Part shown: piece by piece, positions 6,782-13,831 of the stretch
How the letters are laid out: each line of letters opens with the position of its first letter
Numbering within the stretch: the stretch's first letter is position 1
DNA from: CAVSWN01 sp046728115
Lineage (GTDB): Bacteria; Acidobacteriota; Vicinamibacteria; Vicinamibacterales; CAVVIG01
Direction of reading: 5' to 3'
DNA: 14,945 nucleotides
Assembly (NCBI GenBank): GCA_046728115.1
Contig: JBKPDW010000138.1
Span: forward strand, 1-14,945
Notes under the pieces: generated by a model
What the model was told of the DNA's origin: nothing
Seen by the model: only the letters and a program-made list of their open reading frames with translations
Database searches by the model: none
Made by a program: the position numbers and the translations under genes

Positions 6782-8383
6782 CTACGGGAGCACGGTGCAG
6801 GATTCCGTTCCAAGGCTCATCAACGCAGCCTTGGCCTGGACAATCCCAAAGCCGTAGCTATTGTCGCGCCCGAATGTGCCCTTGTCCTTCGCAGTCTGAT
6901 CCAACGCGTTGCGAACGGCGACATTCGTCGCGGTCGGATTGCAAGCCCAGACCAGAGCGGCAACGGCCGAGACATGCGGCGTCGCCATCGAGGTACCGTC
7001 CCACGCTTCGTAGCCGCCTGTGCTCGTCGGCGGAAACACGGCGCTGCTGACCACGGTGCCGGTCGTGCTGACTTGACCTTGGGCCGCCGACCCATCGGCG
7101 CAACTCAGCGCGATCGCCGGAATCGTCGACGTGCCGTTCAGCGTTCCACTGAACACGTCGCAGGCTGGATCGCTCGCGACGTTGTTGTAGATAACGGCGG
7201 CAACGCCTCCCCCAGTCTTGACGTTCGCGACCTTTTCCGCAAAGGAATTGGTTCCGCGCTGGCATAGCACAACAGCGCTGTTCCATGAGTCGACCGATGT
7301 GCACTGGCCGCCGTCGAGGATGGTCCCAACAGTTCCCGTCGTTCGTGCCGCGCCTTCGATCCAGCTCCCATTCCATGTCGAGGTGCCGGCACTCAAGGAG
7401 TTTGTCTGATTCCACGGAACCGTAGACAACACGGCGACGCCGGGCGCCGCCAGCTCGACGTCCTTGTTCCGCTGAGAAAAGCTCGCGAGCGTTTCGTTCG
7501 CATCGACAGCTGCAACCGAAATCACGCTCGAATAGCCGGCCGGATACGACGTTCTGTTGTTGCCGCCGTTTCCGGCTGCCGCGATGCTCAGGATGTTGTT
7601 CTTGCTGTAGGCGTCGGAAAAGGCGCGGTCTTCCGTTCTGCTCGACAGGCTTCCGCCCAGACTCATGCTGACCACGTTCGCGCCCTTAGCCACGCAGGCA
7701 TTGAGCGCACTGACGAGCGTCGACGCGTACGTCCATCCGCACGACCCACTATCCGGAACATCGTCGCCGAACACTTTGACGATGTGCAGGCTCACTCCGG
7801 GGTTGGCGCCGACAACGCCCAGGTCGTTGCTGGCGATTGCCGAGATTGTTCCCGCGACGTGAGAGCCATGGCCGCAGCTGTCCTTGTTCCACGTGCCAGA
7901 TCCCGTCATGTCGGCGTGCGAGACGCCATCGCCAACGTCCTTCAGATCTTCGTGACCGTCGTAGTAGCCGGAATCGATGATGCAAATCTTCTTTGCCGCC
8001 GCCACCGCTGGGTCTATCTGGATCTTGTCCGCCTGCACCATCTGGATTCCGTAGGGAATGGTTTGACCGCTGCTCGTGATGTTCGACCCCGTCGCAAGCG
8101 GTTCGCGGATGGCGTCCTCTTCGATGTAATCGACGTGCGGGTTTCGCTGTAACCCGGCCAGTGCCCTGGCGGGGATCCTTGCCGCGATTGCCTCCTGCTC
8201 ATCGAGATCGAGCACAACCCGTGCGCCAGCGGCCCGTACGGCTGCACCACCCGCCGCTTTATGACCGGGCTTGAATTGAACGATGTACCGCGTGTCGGAG
8301 TCCTGCGCTGAAGCTGGAGACACGGCCAACCCAACAACCAGCCCGACAACAATGGAAGCCACACGTGTCGTAATCTGACGCAT
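6782..8383 (-). CDS. Secreted subtilisin-like serine protease (S8) with propeptide and PA-like insert
   Basis: A 533-residue precursor. A signal peptide (VASIVVGLVVGLAVSPASA) ends at about residue 27. An inhibitor-I9-type propeptide follows (RYIVQFKPGHKAAG to VDYIEEDA, about 32-91). The catalytic domain has D137 in ICIIDSG, H172 in CGHGSHVAGTIS, the oxyanion N272 in AAGNGG and S465 in DGTSMATPH (numbered from ATG 8383). Between the last two, about residues 330-445 form a Cys-containing insert with VVLCQRGTNSFAEKV and GVAAVIYNN, typical of a protease-associated (PA) domain. The start at 8383 is preferred because GGAGGG lies 8 nt upstream and it places the signal peptide at the N terminus; an ATG at 8449 would add 22 residues ahead of the signal. 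It is a single-gene unit ended by the hairpin at 6740-6767. It probably degrades extracellular protein after propeptide removal; the substrate is unknown. Confidence 0.9.
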   Translation of the reverse strand: MRQITTRVASIVVGLVVGLAVSPASAQDSDTRYIVQFKPGHKAAGGAAVRAAGARVVLDLDEQEAIAARIPARALAGLQRNPHVDYIEEDAIREPLATGSNITSSGQTIPYGIQMVQADKIQIDPAVAAAKKICIIDSGYYDGHEDLKDVGDGVSHADMTGSGTWNKDSCGHGSHVAGTISAIASNDLGVVGANPGVSLHIVKVFGDDVPDSGSCGWTYASTLVSALNACVAKGANVVSMSLGGSLSSRTEDRAFSDAYSKNNILSIAAAGNGGNNRTSYPAGYSSVISVAAVDANETLASFSQRNKDVELAAPGVAVLSTVPWNQTNSLSAGTSTWNGSWIEGAARTTGTVGTILDGGQCTSVDSWNSAVVLCQRGTNSFAEKVANVKTGGGVAAVIYNNVASDPACDVFSGTLNGTSTIPAIALSCADGSAAQGQVSTTGTVVSSAVFPPTSTGGYEAWDGTSMATPHVSAVAALVWACNPTATNVAVRNALDQTAKDKGTFGRDNSYGFGIVQAKAALMSLGTESCTVLP

Positions 8384-8390
8384 TGCAGAA

Positions 8391-8417
8391 GCCCTCCGGG
8401 GAAGCTCATGTATTGTA
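8391..8417 (-). promoter_or_regulatory. Protease promoter -10 and ribosome site
   Basis: On the minus strand TACAAT (8417-8412, preceded by GGT) is a good -10 candidate. A GGAGGG ribosome site (8397-8392) lies 8 nt before the protease ATG. No strong -35 is seen. Unlike the USP and DUF2007 genes, this gene would have a normal leader of about 20 nt. Confidence 0.45.
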
Positions 8418-8458
8418 ACCGGTGAATCCAGGAATGCGCGGAATTGCACGTTGAGGAG

Positions 8459-9226
8459 TTAGACCCACCCGACGGTGGCGTACAGTCGGAAATCGGAGAT
8501 CAGCTGAAGTTCGGCACCGTTCGCCCCGCGATCTGCGTCGGCGTCATTCAAGCGATCGATCCCGCGCGCAAATTCCTCGTCGGTGAGCACGGTCAGCTGC
8601 GACGTGTACGCGGGATCGATGACTCCGGCGGCCTGCGCCTCGGCGTAGCTTCGGATAGCCTCGATGCGGTCGGCCTCGAACGATTCGGCCCAGGAGAACC
8701 CGGCAACGGTCAGCTCGCCCCGGAGGACGCGAACGGGCGCAAACCGCGCGCGATCGATCGCGCGCGTCCCCTCGAAGTAGTCGTAGACCCACCACTCGTC
8801 ACGCTCCGCGTGGGGATCTTTGCCGATCGTCATCAACGCACCGCCGGGCCTCAGCACGCGTCGGGCTTCGGCGAAGAACTCCGTTCTGCTCGAGAAATGG
8901 TGAAGCGCGTTTACGCAGAAGACGCGGTCGAACGAGGCATCGGGCCAGGGCAGCGCCTCGGCGCGCGCCCGACACACGGGGCCGTACTCCTTTTTCGCGG
9001 CGGCGAGCATACCGGCCGAGGGGTCGACGCCGACCAGCCGTTTGACATGGCCGGCCATTGCCCGGAGCCAGTGGCCCGTGCCACAACCGACCTCGAGAGC
9101 GGTCACGCCCTCCGACGTGAGGAAGTTGCGCAGCGTTTCGCGCACGCCGTCATACGCATAGAGAGCGTACCGCCGATCGTAGCGATCGGCGACGCGGTCG
9201 TAGTCGGCGACGCGCGCGGCAGTCAC
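8459..9226 (-). CDS. Class I SAM-dependent methyltransferase
   Basis: 255 residues with a Rossmann methyltransferase core of the Methyltransf_11 type. Motif I is LEVGCGTGHW (44-53) and the acidic SAM-ribose residue is D68 in GVDPS. The motif after strand 4 is FDRVFCVNALHHF (99-111), and RVLRPGGALMTIG (123-135) is the usual helix and strand 5 element. The C-terminal ~110 residues are probably a substrate-binding cap; I do not recognise a family that fixes the substrate, and small-molecule O- or C-methylation is only possible. The GTG start overlaps the stop of the DUF2007 gene as GTGA, so the two are translated together. Soluble, no signal peptide. It ends 75 nt before the protease start. Confidence 0.82.
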   Translation of the reverse strand: MTAARVADYDRVADRYDRRYALYAYDGVRETLRNFLTSEGVTALEVGCGTGHWLRAMAGHVKRLVGVDPSAGMLAAAKKEYGPVCRARAEALPWPDASFDRVFCVNALHHFSSRTEFFAEARRVLRPGGALMTIGKDPHAERDEWWVYDYFEGTRAIDRARFAPVRVLRGELTVAGFSWAESFEADRIEAIRSYAEAQAAGVIDPAYTSQLTVLTDEEFARGIDRLNDADADRGANGAELQLISDFRLYATVGWV

Positions 9227-9465
9227 TCGTTGGCTTCTGGTACGGGTTGTGCCGTTGTCTCGAGCACATCACGTGCCGCCGCGGCGTCGGCTGCGCGCAC
9301 GATCAGCTCGATCGGGTGACCCATCGCCATGCCGGGCTGTGTACCGCCGGCATCGTCACCGCGTACCATCGACTCGATGCCGGCGGCGTCGAGCGCCGAC
9401 GAGGCGAGGTCGGCCTCGATGCGATCGGTAAACGTGCGAACCACGACCAGATCGGATTCGGACAT
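9223..9465 (-). CDS. Small DUF2007-type putative signal-transducing protein
   Basis: 80 residues. LVVVRTFTDRIEADLASSAL, AAGIESMVRGDD and a PIELIVRAADAAAARDVLE ending match the short DUF2007 family, in which a beta-alpha-beta fold begins with a strand and an EA...A..L..AGI helix. Molecular function is unknown. I start it at ATG 9465, where the family similarity begins and where TACAAT lies 6 nt upstream. An ATG at 9555 with an AGAGG ribosome site 4 nt upstream would add 30 residues (MTTSRSAGAG...) without family resemblance and would place it 19 nt after mdh. The gene overlaps the methyltransferase by 4 nt. Confidence 0.72.
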   Translation of the reverse strand: MSESDLVVVRTFTDRIEADLASSALDAAGIESMVRGDDAGGTQPGMAMGHPIELIVRAADAAAARDVLETTAQPVPEANE

Positions 9466-9471
9466 GCCTCG

Positions 9472-9477
9472 ATTGTA
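9472..9477 (-). promoter_or_regulatory. Candidate -10 box (TACAAT) 6 nt before the DUF2007 start
   Basis: CGTTACAATCGAGGCATG places a near-consensus -10 box six bases ahead of the start codon. With a usual distance of about 7 nt from the -10 to the first transcribed base, the mRNA would begin at or next to the ATG. The -35 region is weak. Confidence 0.42.
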
Positions 9478-9574
9478 ACGCTCGAAGTCACTCGCTTCGC
9501 AGTGCGCGATGAACGGATCGACTGTGCCGGCCCCGGCGGACCGGGAGGTAGTCATGGCACCTCTCTTCCGTTCG

Positions 9575-10501
9575 TCAGACTCCGATCACCGTTACCAGCT
9601 CTTTGACCGCGCCAGCCGACTTTTTGAACGCCGCATCTTCCTCCGGCGTCAGCTTGATCTCGATGACCTGCTCGAGTCCACGCGCGCCCAGTTTGCATGG
9701 CACACCGACGAACTGGTCGCGGATACCGTACTCGCCCTGGAGGTACACCGAGCACGGCAGGATCTTCTTCTTGTCAAGGAGGATGGCGGCGATCATCTCG
9801 ACGACCGATGCGCCCGGTGCGTACCACGCGCTCGTGCCGACGAGTTTCGTGATTTCGGCGCCGCCGTTCGCCGTGCGATCCACGATCCGGTCGATCGTGG
9901 CCTTATCCATCAGATCAGTGATCGGAATACCGGCCACCGTCGAATATCGGGGCAGCGGCACCATCGTGTCACCGTGTCCTCCGAGCACGAACGCGTGCAC
10001 GTTGTCAACCGAGACATTCAACTCCTTCGCGATGAAGGCGCGCATCCGCGCCGAGTCGAGGACGCCAGCCATGCCGATGACGCGTTCACGAGGAAACTTC
10101 GACAGCTTGTAGATGGCCTGCGCCATCGCGTCCAACGGATTCGCGACCGGGATGATGATGCAGTCGGGCGAATGCTTCACCACCTGCTCGGTCACCTGCT
10201 GCATGATTTTGTAATTGACGTTCAGCAGATCGTCGCGGCTCATGCCCGGCTTGCGTGGCACACCCGACGTGATGACGACGATGTCCGAGTTAGCGCTCTC
10301 GGCATAGTCGCCGGTGCCCATGACACGCGCGTCGGACCCGATGACCGGGCACGCCTGCAGCATGTCGAGGGCCACGCCGGCGGCTTTCTGGTCCGCGATG
10401 TCGATGATGACGACGTCGGCGAGTTGCTCCTCCGCAACCCCGCGCGCAACCGTCGCGCCGACGTTGCCAGCGCCCCCGACGACTGTGACTTTGCGATTCA
10501 T
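9575..10501 (-). CDS. mdh: Malate dehydrogenase, LDH-like type
   Basis: Catalyses malate + NAD+ to oxaloacetate + NADH in the TCA cycle, in the cytosol. 308 residues, the normal length of the LDH-like MDH group. NAD binding: GGAGNVGAT (9-17) and D34 ending strand 2, which favours NAD. Substrate residues: R83 and R89 in SGVPRKPGMSRDDLL (an Arg in the mobile loop indicates malate, not lactate), N121 in PVANPLDAM and R152 in LDSARMR. Catalytic pair: D149 and H176 in LGGHGDTMVPLPR. An AGGAG ribosome site lies 5 nt before the ATG. It is 132 nt downstream of icd on the same strand, so the two TCA enzymes may share a transcript. A 9-bp triple repeat lies in its leader. Confidence 0.96.
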   Translation of the reverse strand: MNRKVTVVGGAGNVGATVARGVAEEQLADVVIIDIADQKAAGVALDMLQACPVIGSDARVMGTGDYAESANSDIVVITSGVPRKPGMSRDDLLNVNYKIMQQVTEQVVKHSPDCIIIPVANPLDAMAQAIYKLSKFPRERVIGMAGVLDSARMRAFIAKELNVSVDNVHAFVLGGHGDTMVPLPRYSTVAGIPITDLMDKATIDRIVDRTANGGAEITKLVGTSAWYAPGASVVEMIAAILLDKKKILPCSVYLQGEYGIRDQFVGVPCKLGARGLEQVIEIKLTPEEDAAFKKSAGAVKELVTVIGV

Positions 10502-10521
10502 CGATGCTCCTGACCTGGTTG

Positions 10522-10548
10522 AACCGCAAAAACCGCCAAGGCCGCAAA
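10522..10548 (-). repeat. Three tandem 9-bp units in the mdh leader
   Basis: On the plus strand AACCGCAAA (10522-10530), AACCGCCAA (10531-10539) and GGCCGCAAA (10540-10548) are head to tail. Read on the minus strand this is TTTGCGGCC, TTGGCGGTT, TTTGCGGTT, which resembles a dispersed intergenic motif I know from many environmental bacterial genomes. It lies 20 nt upstream of the mdh start, just ahead of its ribosome site. Confidence 0.5.
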
Positions 10549-10633
10549 GGGCAGGTACATCATTTCATCGTTGCGGACTTCGCGACCGTTGCGGTCGAAG
10601 ACCATCTGACATTCGCTCGGCTGAAGTCTTGTG

Positions 10634-11932
10634 CTACATTGCCGCAATAATCGCGTCCCCGAACTCCGACGTCGACAGCTCCGTCGCGCCTTCCATCAAG
10701 CGGGCGAAGTCGTACGTGACGCGACGGGACGCAATCGCACCGTCCATGCCCTTCACAATCAGGTCGGCGGCTTCGTTCCAGTTCAGATGCCGGAACATCA
10801 TCTCGCCCGACAGAATGACGGATCCGGGGTTGACCTTGTTCAGATTGGAGTACTTGGGCGCCGTGCCGTGGGTGGCCTCGAAGACGGCGTGCCCTGTGAC
10901 GTAGTTGATGTTGCCGCCTGGCGCGATGCCTATGCCGCCAACTTGAGCCGCGAGGGCATCCGACAGATAGTCCCCGTTGAGGTTAGGCGTTGCAATGACG
11001 TCGAATTCGTCCGGCCGCGTCAGCACCTGCTGCAGCGTGATGTCGGCGATGGCATCTTTGATCACGATGCCAGCGCCGGGCTTCCCTTCCGGAATGCGGC
11101 ACCAGGGACCACCATCGATCTCCACAGCGCCGTAGAAATTCTTCGCCACCTGGTAGCCCCAGTCGCGGAAGGCGCCTTCGGTGAACTTCATGATGTTGCC
11201 CTTGTGCACGAGCGTAACGTTCCTGCGCCCGTATTTCACCGCATATCCGATCGCGCTGTGCACCAGACGTTCGGTCCCTAACCGGCTGATCGGCTTCAAG
11301 CCCAGGCCAACCTCGACGCTCAGGTCGCGGTGAGGCGCGCCTATCGATTCCAGCTGCGCCTGCCAGGTCCGCGCAGCCGTTTCGCTTCCAAAGCGAATTT
11401 TCCTGAACTCTTTCGGAAACTCCTTCGCGAGGAAGTCGAGAATTTTTCGCGCTTCTTCTGATCCGCCTGGATATTCGATTCCCGCGTAGATGTCCTCGGT
11501 GTTCTCGCGGAAGATCACCATGTCCACCTTCTCGGGATGCTTCACCGGCGAGGGCACGCCGCGATACCAGCGCACCGGCCGCAGGCAGACGAACAGGTCG
11601 AGAAGTTGGCGCAAAGCGACGTTCAGCGATCGGATGCCGCCACCGACCGGCGTCGTCAGCGGACCTTTGATCCCGACGTAGTACGTGCGAAATGCCTCGA
11701 CGGTTTCGTCGGGCAGCCAATTGTTGAACTGCTTGAAGGCTTTTTCGCCAGCGTACACTTCTTTCCACGCGATCTTCCGTGCGCCGCCGTAGGCGCGCTC
11801 CACGGCGGCATCGAGCACGCGCACGCTTGCGCGCCAGATATCCGGTCCCGTGCCGTCGCCTTCGATGAACGGAATGATCGGGTCGTCGGGTACGACGAGT
11901 CGGCCGGCCTGGAGCGAAATGGGAGTCGCCAT
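10634..11932 (-). CDS. icd: NADP-dependent isocitrate dehydrogenase
   Basis: Oxidative decarboxylation of isocitrate to 2-oxoglutarate in the TCA cycle. 432 residues, close to E. coli Icd in length and sequence. Isocitrate-binding residues: S102 and N104 in GGGIRSLN, R108, R118 and R142; S102 matches the serine phosphorylated by AceK in enterics. Catalytic Tyr and Lys: Y149 in ENTEDIYAGIE and K244 in LVHKGNIMKF. Metal ligands: D321 and D325 in NLNGDYLSD. Coenzyme choice: K360 and Y361 in HGTAPKYSN, and Y407 and R411 in VTYDFAR, all NADP-type. The ATG at 11932 lacks a good ribosome site; AGGTGA lies 12 nt upstream. Divergent from serA. An AceK gene is not in the window, so regulation by phosphorylation is open. 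Confidence 0.96.
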   Translation of the reverse strand: MATPISLQAGRLVVPDDPIIPFIEGDGTGPDIWRASVRVLDAAVERAYGGARKIAWKEVYAGEKAFKQFNNWLPDETVEAFRTYYVGIKGPLTTPVGGGIRSLNVALRQLLDLFVCLRPVRWYRGVPSPVKHPEKVDMVIFRENTEDIYAGIEYPGGSEEARKILDFLAKEFPKEFRKIRFGSETAARTWQAQLESIGAPHRDLSVEVGLGLKPISRLGTERLVHSAIGYAVKYGRRNVTLVHKGNIMKFTEGAFRDWGYQVAKNFYGAVEIDGGPWCRIPEGKPGAGIVIKDAIADITLQQVLTRPDEFDVIATPNLNGDYLSDALAAQVGGIGIAPGGNINYVTGHAVFEATHGTAPKYSNLNKVNPGSVILSGEMMFRHLNWNEAADLIVKGMDGAIASRRVTYDFARLMEGATELSTSEFGDAIIAAM

Positions 11933-11940
11933 TTTTAGGT

Positions 11941-12000
11941 CAGGTCACCTGTTGGTCGCGGGAGATTTCCGCGAGAGTTGTGGAAAACTTTGTGGAAAAC
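11941..12000. promoter_or_regulatory. Palindrome, hairpin and tandem TTGTGGAAAAC repeats between icd and serA
   Basis: Three elements are packed together just upstream of icd. CAGGTCACCTG (11941-11951) is an odd palindrome. TCGCGGGA and TTCCGCGA (11956-11963 and 11967-11974) form an 8-bp hairpin with one G-T pair. TTGTGGAAAAC occurs twice, 12 bp apart (11978-11988 and 11990-12000). The complement of the last motif contains TTTTCCACA, one mismatch from the DnaA box TTATCCACA. A role in icd or serA control is inferred; the binding protein is unknown. Confidence 0.4.
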
Positions 12001-12076
12001 GTGCGTTGGTTACGGGGTTGTTACGCAAAGTATCGAAGCTTTTAGCAGTTTGCACCATAGCAGGGCGAGGCCGACG

Positions 12077-12084
12077 ATTATACT
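12077..12084. promoter_or_regulatory. Overlapping -10 boxes of a possible divergent icd/serA promoter
   Basis: On the minus strand TATAAT (12082-12077) is a perfect -10 hexamer pointing to icd; on the plus strand TATACT (12079-12084) points to serA. Upstream of each, no strong -35 is visible (TTCAGG at 18 bp for the minus strand). The icd leader would be about 140 nt and would include the hairpin and TTGTGGAAAAC repeats. Confidence 0.38.
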
Positions 12085-12147
12085 CATTAATATTGGTCCG
12101 CCTGAAGGCGCAGCCGACCGACATCGGCGCCTGACACAGATACGACG

Positions 12148-12153
12148 TACGAT
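12148..12153 (+). promoter_or_regulatory. Possible -10 box (TACGAT) 8 nt before the serA start
   Basis: TACGAT is followed by TTCCCCAG and the serA ATG. There is no Shine-Dalgarno site, so a nearly leaderless serA mRNA is possible. Weaker than the minus-strand examples because the gap is 8 nt. Confidence 0.28.
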
Positions 12154-12161
12154 TTCCCCAG

Positions 12162-13760
12162 ATGAAAATCGTTATCGCCGACGATTTGCCCTCATCCGCG
12201 TTCGATCTGTTGCATTCCGAAGCGGGCTGGACCGTGGTCGCGGGAGTTGGCCGGCAGGCGACCGCTCTCGCCGCTGCGCTTAGCGCTGCCGACGCTTTGA
12301 TCGTTCGCAGTGCCACCACGGTGGACGCCGCGCTGCTCGACGCGGCACCGCACCTGCGCATCATCGCGCGCGCCGGCACCGGCGTCGACAACGTGGACGT
12401 CGCCGCCGCGAGCGCGCGAGGCATCCTCGTCGTCAACGCGCCGGGCGCCAACAGCATCAGCGTCGCCGAGCACGCCTGCGCGCTCATGCTTGCACTCGCG
12501 CGCTTCGTGCCGGCGGCGGATCGCACGATGAAGGATCGCCGCTGGGAAAAGAAACAGTTTCTCGGCAAAGAGATACGTGGAAAGACGCTGGGAATTGCCG
12601 GCCTTGGCCGCATTGGACAGGAAGTCGCGCAGCGTGCTCAGGCCTTCGGCATGCGCGTGGTTGCGCACGATCCGTACATTTCCAAGGAAATCGCCGACGG
12701 ACTTCGCGTCGAAATGCTTTCGCTCGACGAGGTCTGCGCGGACGCGGATTACTTGACGCTGCACCTGCCTTCGACTCCCGAGACGCGGCATCTGTTCAGC
12801 GACGAACGCTTCGCGCGGTGCAAACGTGGCATTCGGATCGTCAATACTGCCAGGGGCGATCTGATCGACGAGGCGGCGTTGCGCCGCGCTATCGAAAGCG
12901 GCATCGTGGCTGCCGCCGGTCTCGATGTTTTCGAACACGAGCCGCCGTCTGATTGGTCACTCGCCCAACTGCCTCAGGTGATTGCGACTCCACACATCGC
13001 AGCCTCGACTGAGGAAGCGCAGGAACTCGTCGGGATCGAAACGGCAGCCACGGTTCGCGACTTCCTTCGCGACGGCATCGTCCGTAATGCGGTGAACTTC
13101 CCTTCGATCCATCCGGATGAACTGCACCGGCTGCAACCCTGGATTCGACTCGCCGATCAGTTGGGCGCGCTCGTCGCGCAAATGGGCGCGGCGCGCATCG
13201 AAGCGCTCGGCGTTCGCTACTATGGTGGGCTCGTCGAGAGCCGGGGCGTGGACGTTCTGGCGGCAAGCGCGGCCGCAGGCGTTCTCCGGCCGATCCTGTC
13301 GAGCGGAGTGTCCATTGTGAACTCCCGCGCGGCCGCACGGGAACGCGGAATCGACATCGTGGAGTCGCGCAGTTCGCGGCCGCGGCATTTCATGAGCCTG
13401 CTTTCGATCAAACTTCACACCGATGGCGGCGAACGCTGGGTGGAGGGCACCGTGTTCGAGCCCAGTAGTCTCCGCCTGGTATCGGTGCGAGGCGTCTCGG
13501 TCGAGGCTCCGCTCGGCGGGACGATGATCCTCATCGCCAACGACGATCAGCCGGGCGTGATTGGCGAGGTCGGGACGATCCTGGGTCGTCAGGGTGTGAA
13601 CATCGCGAACTTCGCGCTCGGTCGCGGCGAGACCGGAGCGATCGGGGTGGTCAACGTCGACGAAGACGGGCGGTCGGGTGCCGCACTGGAAAATGCGGTG
13701 CAGGAGATTCGGCGAATTCCGGCAATTCGAGAAGCCTGGATCGTCAGGCTCACGACGTAA
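12162..13760 (+). CDS. serA: D-3-phosphoglycerate dehydrogenase
   Basis: First step of serine biosynthesis: 3-phosphoglycerate + NAD+ to 3-phosphohydroxypyruvate. 532 residues, the long type found in Mycobacterium and many other bacteria, not the shorter ~410-residue E. coli form. The substrate domain halves (about 1-100 and 285-315) flank the NAD domain with GLGRIGQEVA (147-156) and the NAD-ribose Asp D170 in AHDPY. Catalytic residues: R231 in NTARGDLIDE, the Glu in DVFEHEPP and H278 in TPHIAAS. An allosteric substrate-binding domain follows (~320-450). The C-terminal ACT domain has LIANDDQPGVIGEVG and GVNIANFALGR (457-488), which suggests serine feedback. It is the only full plus-strand gene here, divergent from icd and convergent with the lipid kinase. 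Confidence 0.95.
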   Translation: MKIVIADDLPSSAFDLLHSEAGWTVVAGVGRQATALAAALSAADALIVRSATTVDAALLDAAPHLRIIARAGTGVDNVDVAAASARGILVVNAPGANSISVAEHACALMLALARFVPAADRTMKDRRWEKKQFLGKEIRGKTLGIAGLGRIGQEVAQRAQAFGMRVVAHDPYISKEIADGLRVEMLSLDEVCADADYLTLHLPSTPETRHLFSDERFARCKRGIRIVNTARGDLIDEAALRRAIESGIVAAAGLDVFEHEPPSDWSLAQLPQVIATPHIAASTEEAQELVGIETAATVRDFLRDGIVRNAVNFPSIHPDELHRLQPWIRLADQLGALVAQMGAARIEALGVRYYGGLVESRGVDVLAASAAAGVLRPILSSGVSIVNSRAAARERGIDIVESRSSRPRHFMSLLSIKLHTDGGERWVEGTVFEPSSLRLVSVRGVSVEAPLGGTMILIANDDQPGVIGEVGTILGRQGVNIANFALGRGETGAIGVVNVDEDGRSGAALENAVQEIRRIPAIREAWIVRLTT

Positions 13761-13783
13761 TCGGTGAATGAGTGCCTTGGAGA

Positions 13784-13809
13784 GTTGGGGAGTTCGAAAC
13801 CTCACCAAC
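13784..13809. terminator. Possible bidirectional hairpin between serA and the lipid kinase gene
   Basis: GTTGG (13784-13788) pairs with CCAAC (13805-13809), and GAGTT (13790-13794) pairs with AA and CTC across a one-base bulge and a CGA loop. The stem is about 10 bp with one mismatch and no T run on either strand. It sits 24 nt after the serA stop in a convergent gap of 71 bp, where a shared terminator is expected. Confidence 0.35.
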
Positions 13810-13831
13810 CCGCCACCTCGTCAAATACCAA

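Noticed and set aside
8444..9319. Plus-strand open frame of 291 codons across the methyltransferase and DUF2007 genes
   Set aside because: Spans two genes with recognisable families on the other strand; no signal of its own.
10583..10597. CGACCG-TTG-CGGTCG hairpin after icd as a terminator
   Set aside because: Only 6 bp with no T run on the minus strand; could be chance in GC-rich DNA.
11933..12050. Single TTTTTAGG (near 11932) and CTTTTAGC (near 12040) as further copies of the 11-bp operator
   Set aside because: They are isolated, not phased at 11 bp, and not placed 9 nt before a -10 box.
12957..13808. Minus-strand open frame of 283 codons antisense to serA
   Set aside because: Opposite a full-length, motif-complete serA; composition is arginine-rich and no family is recognisable.
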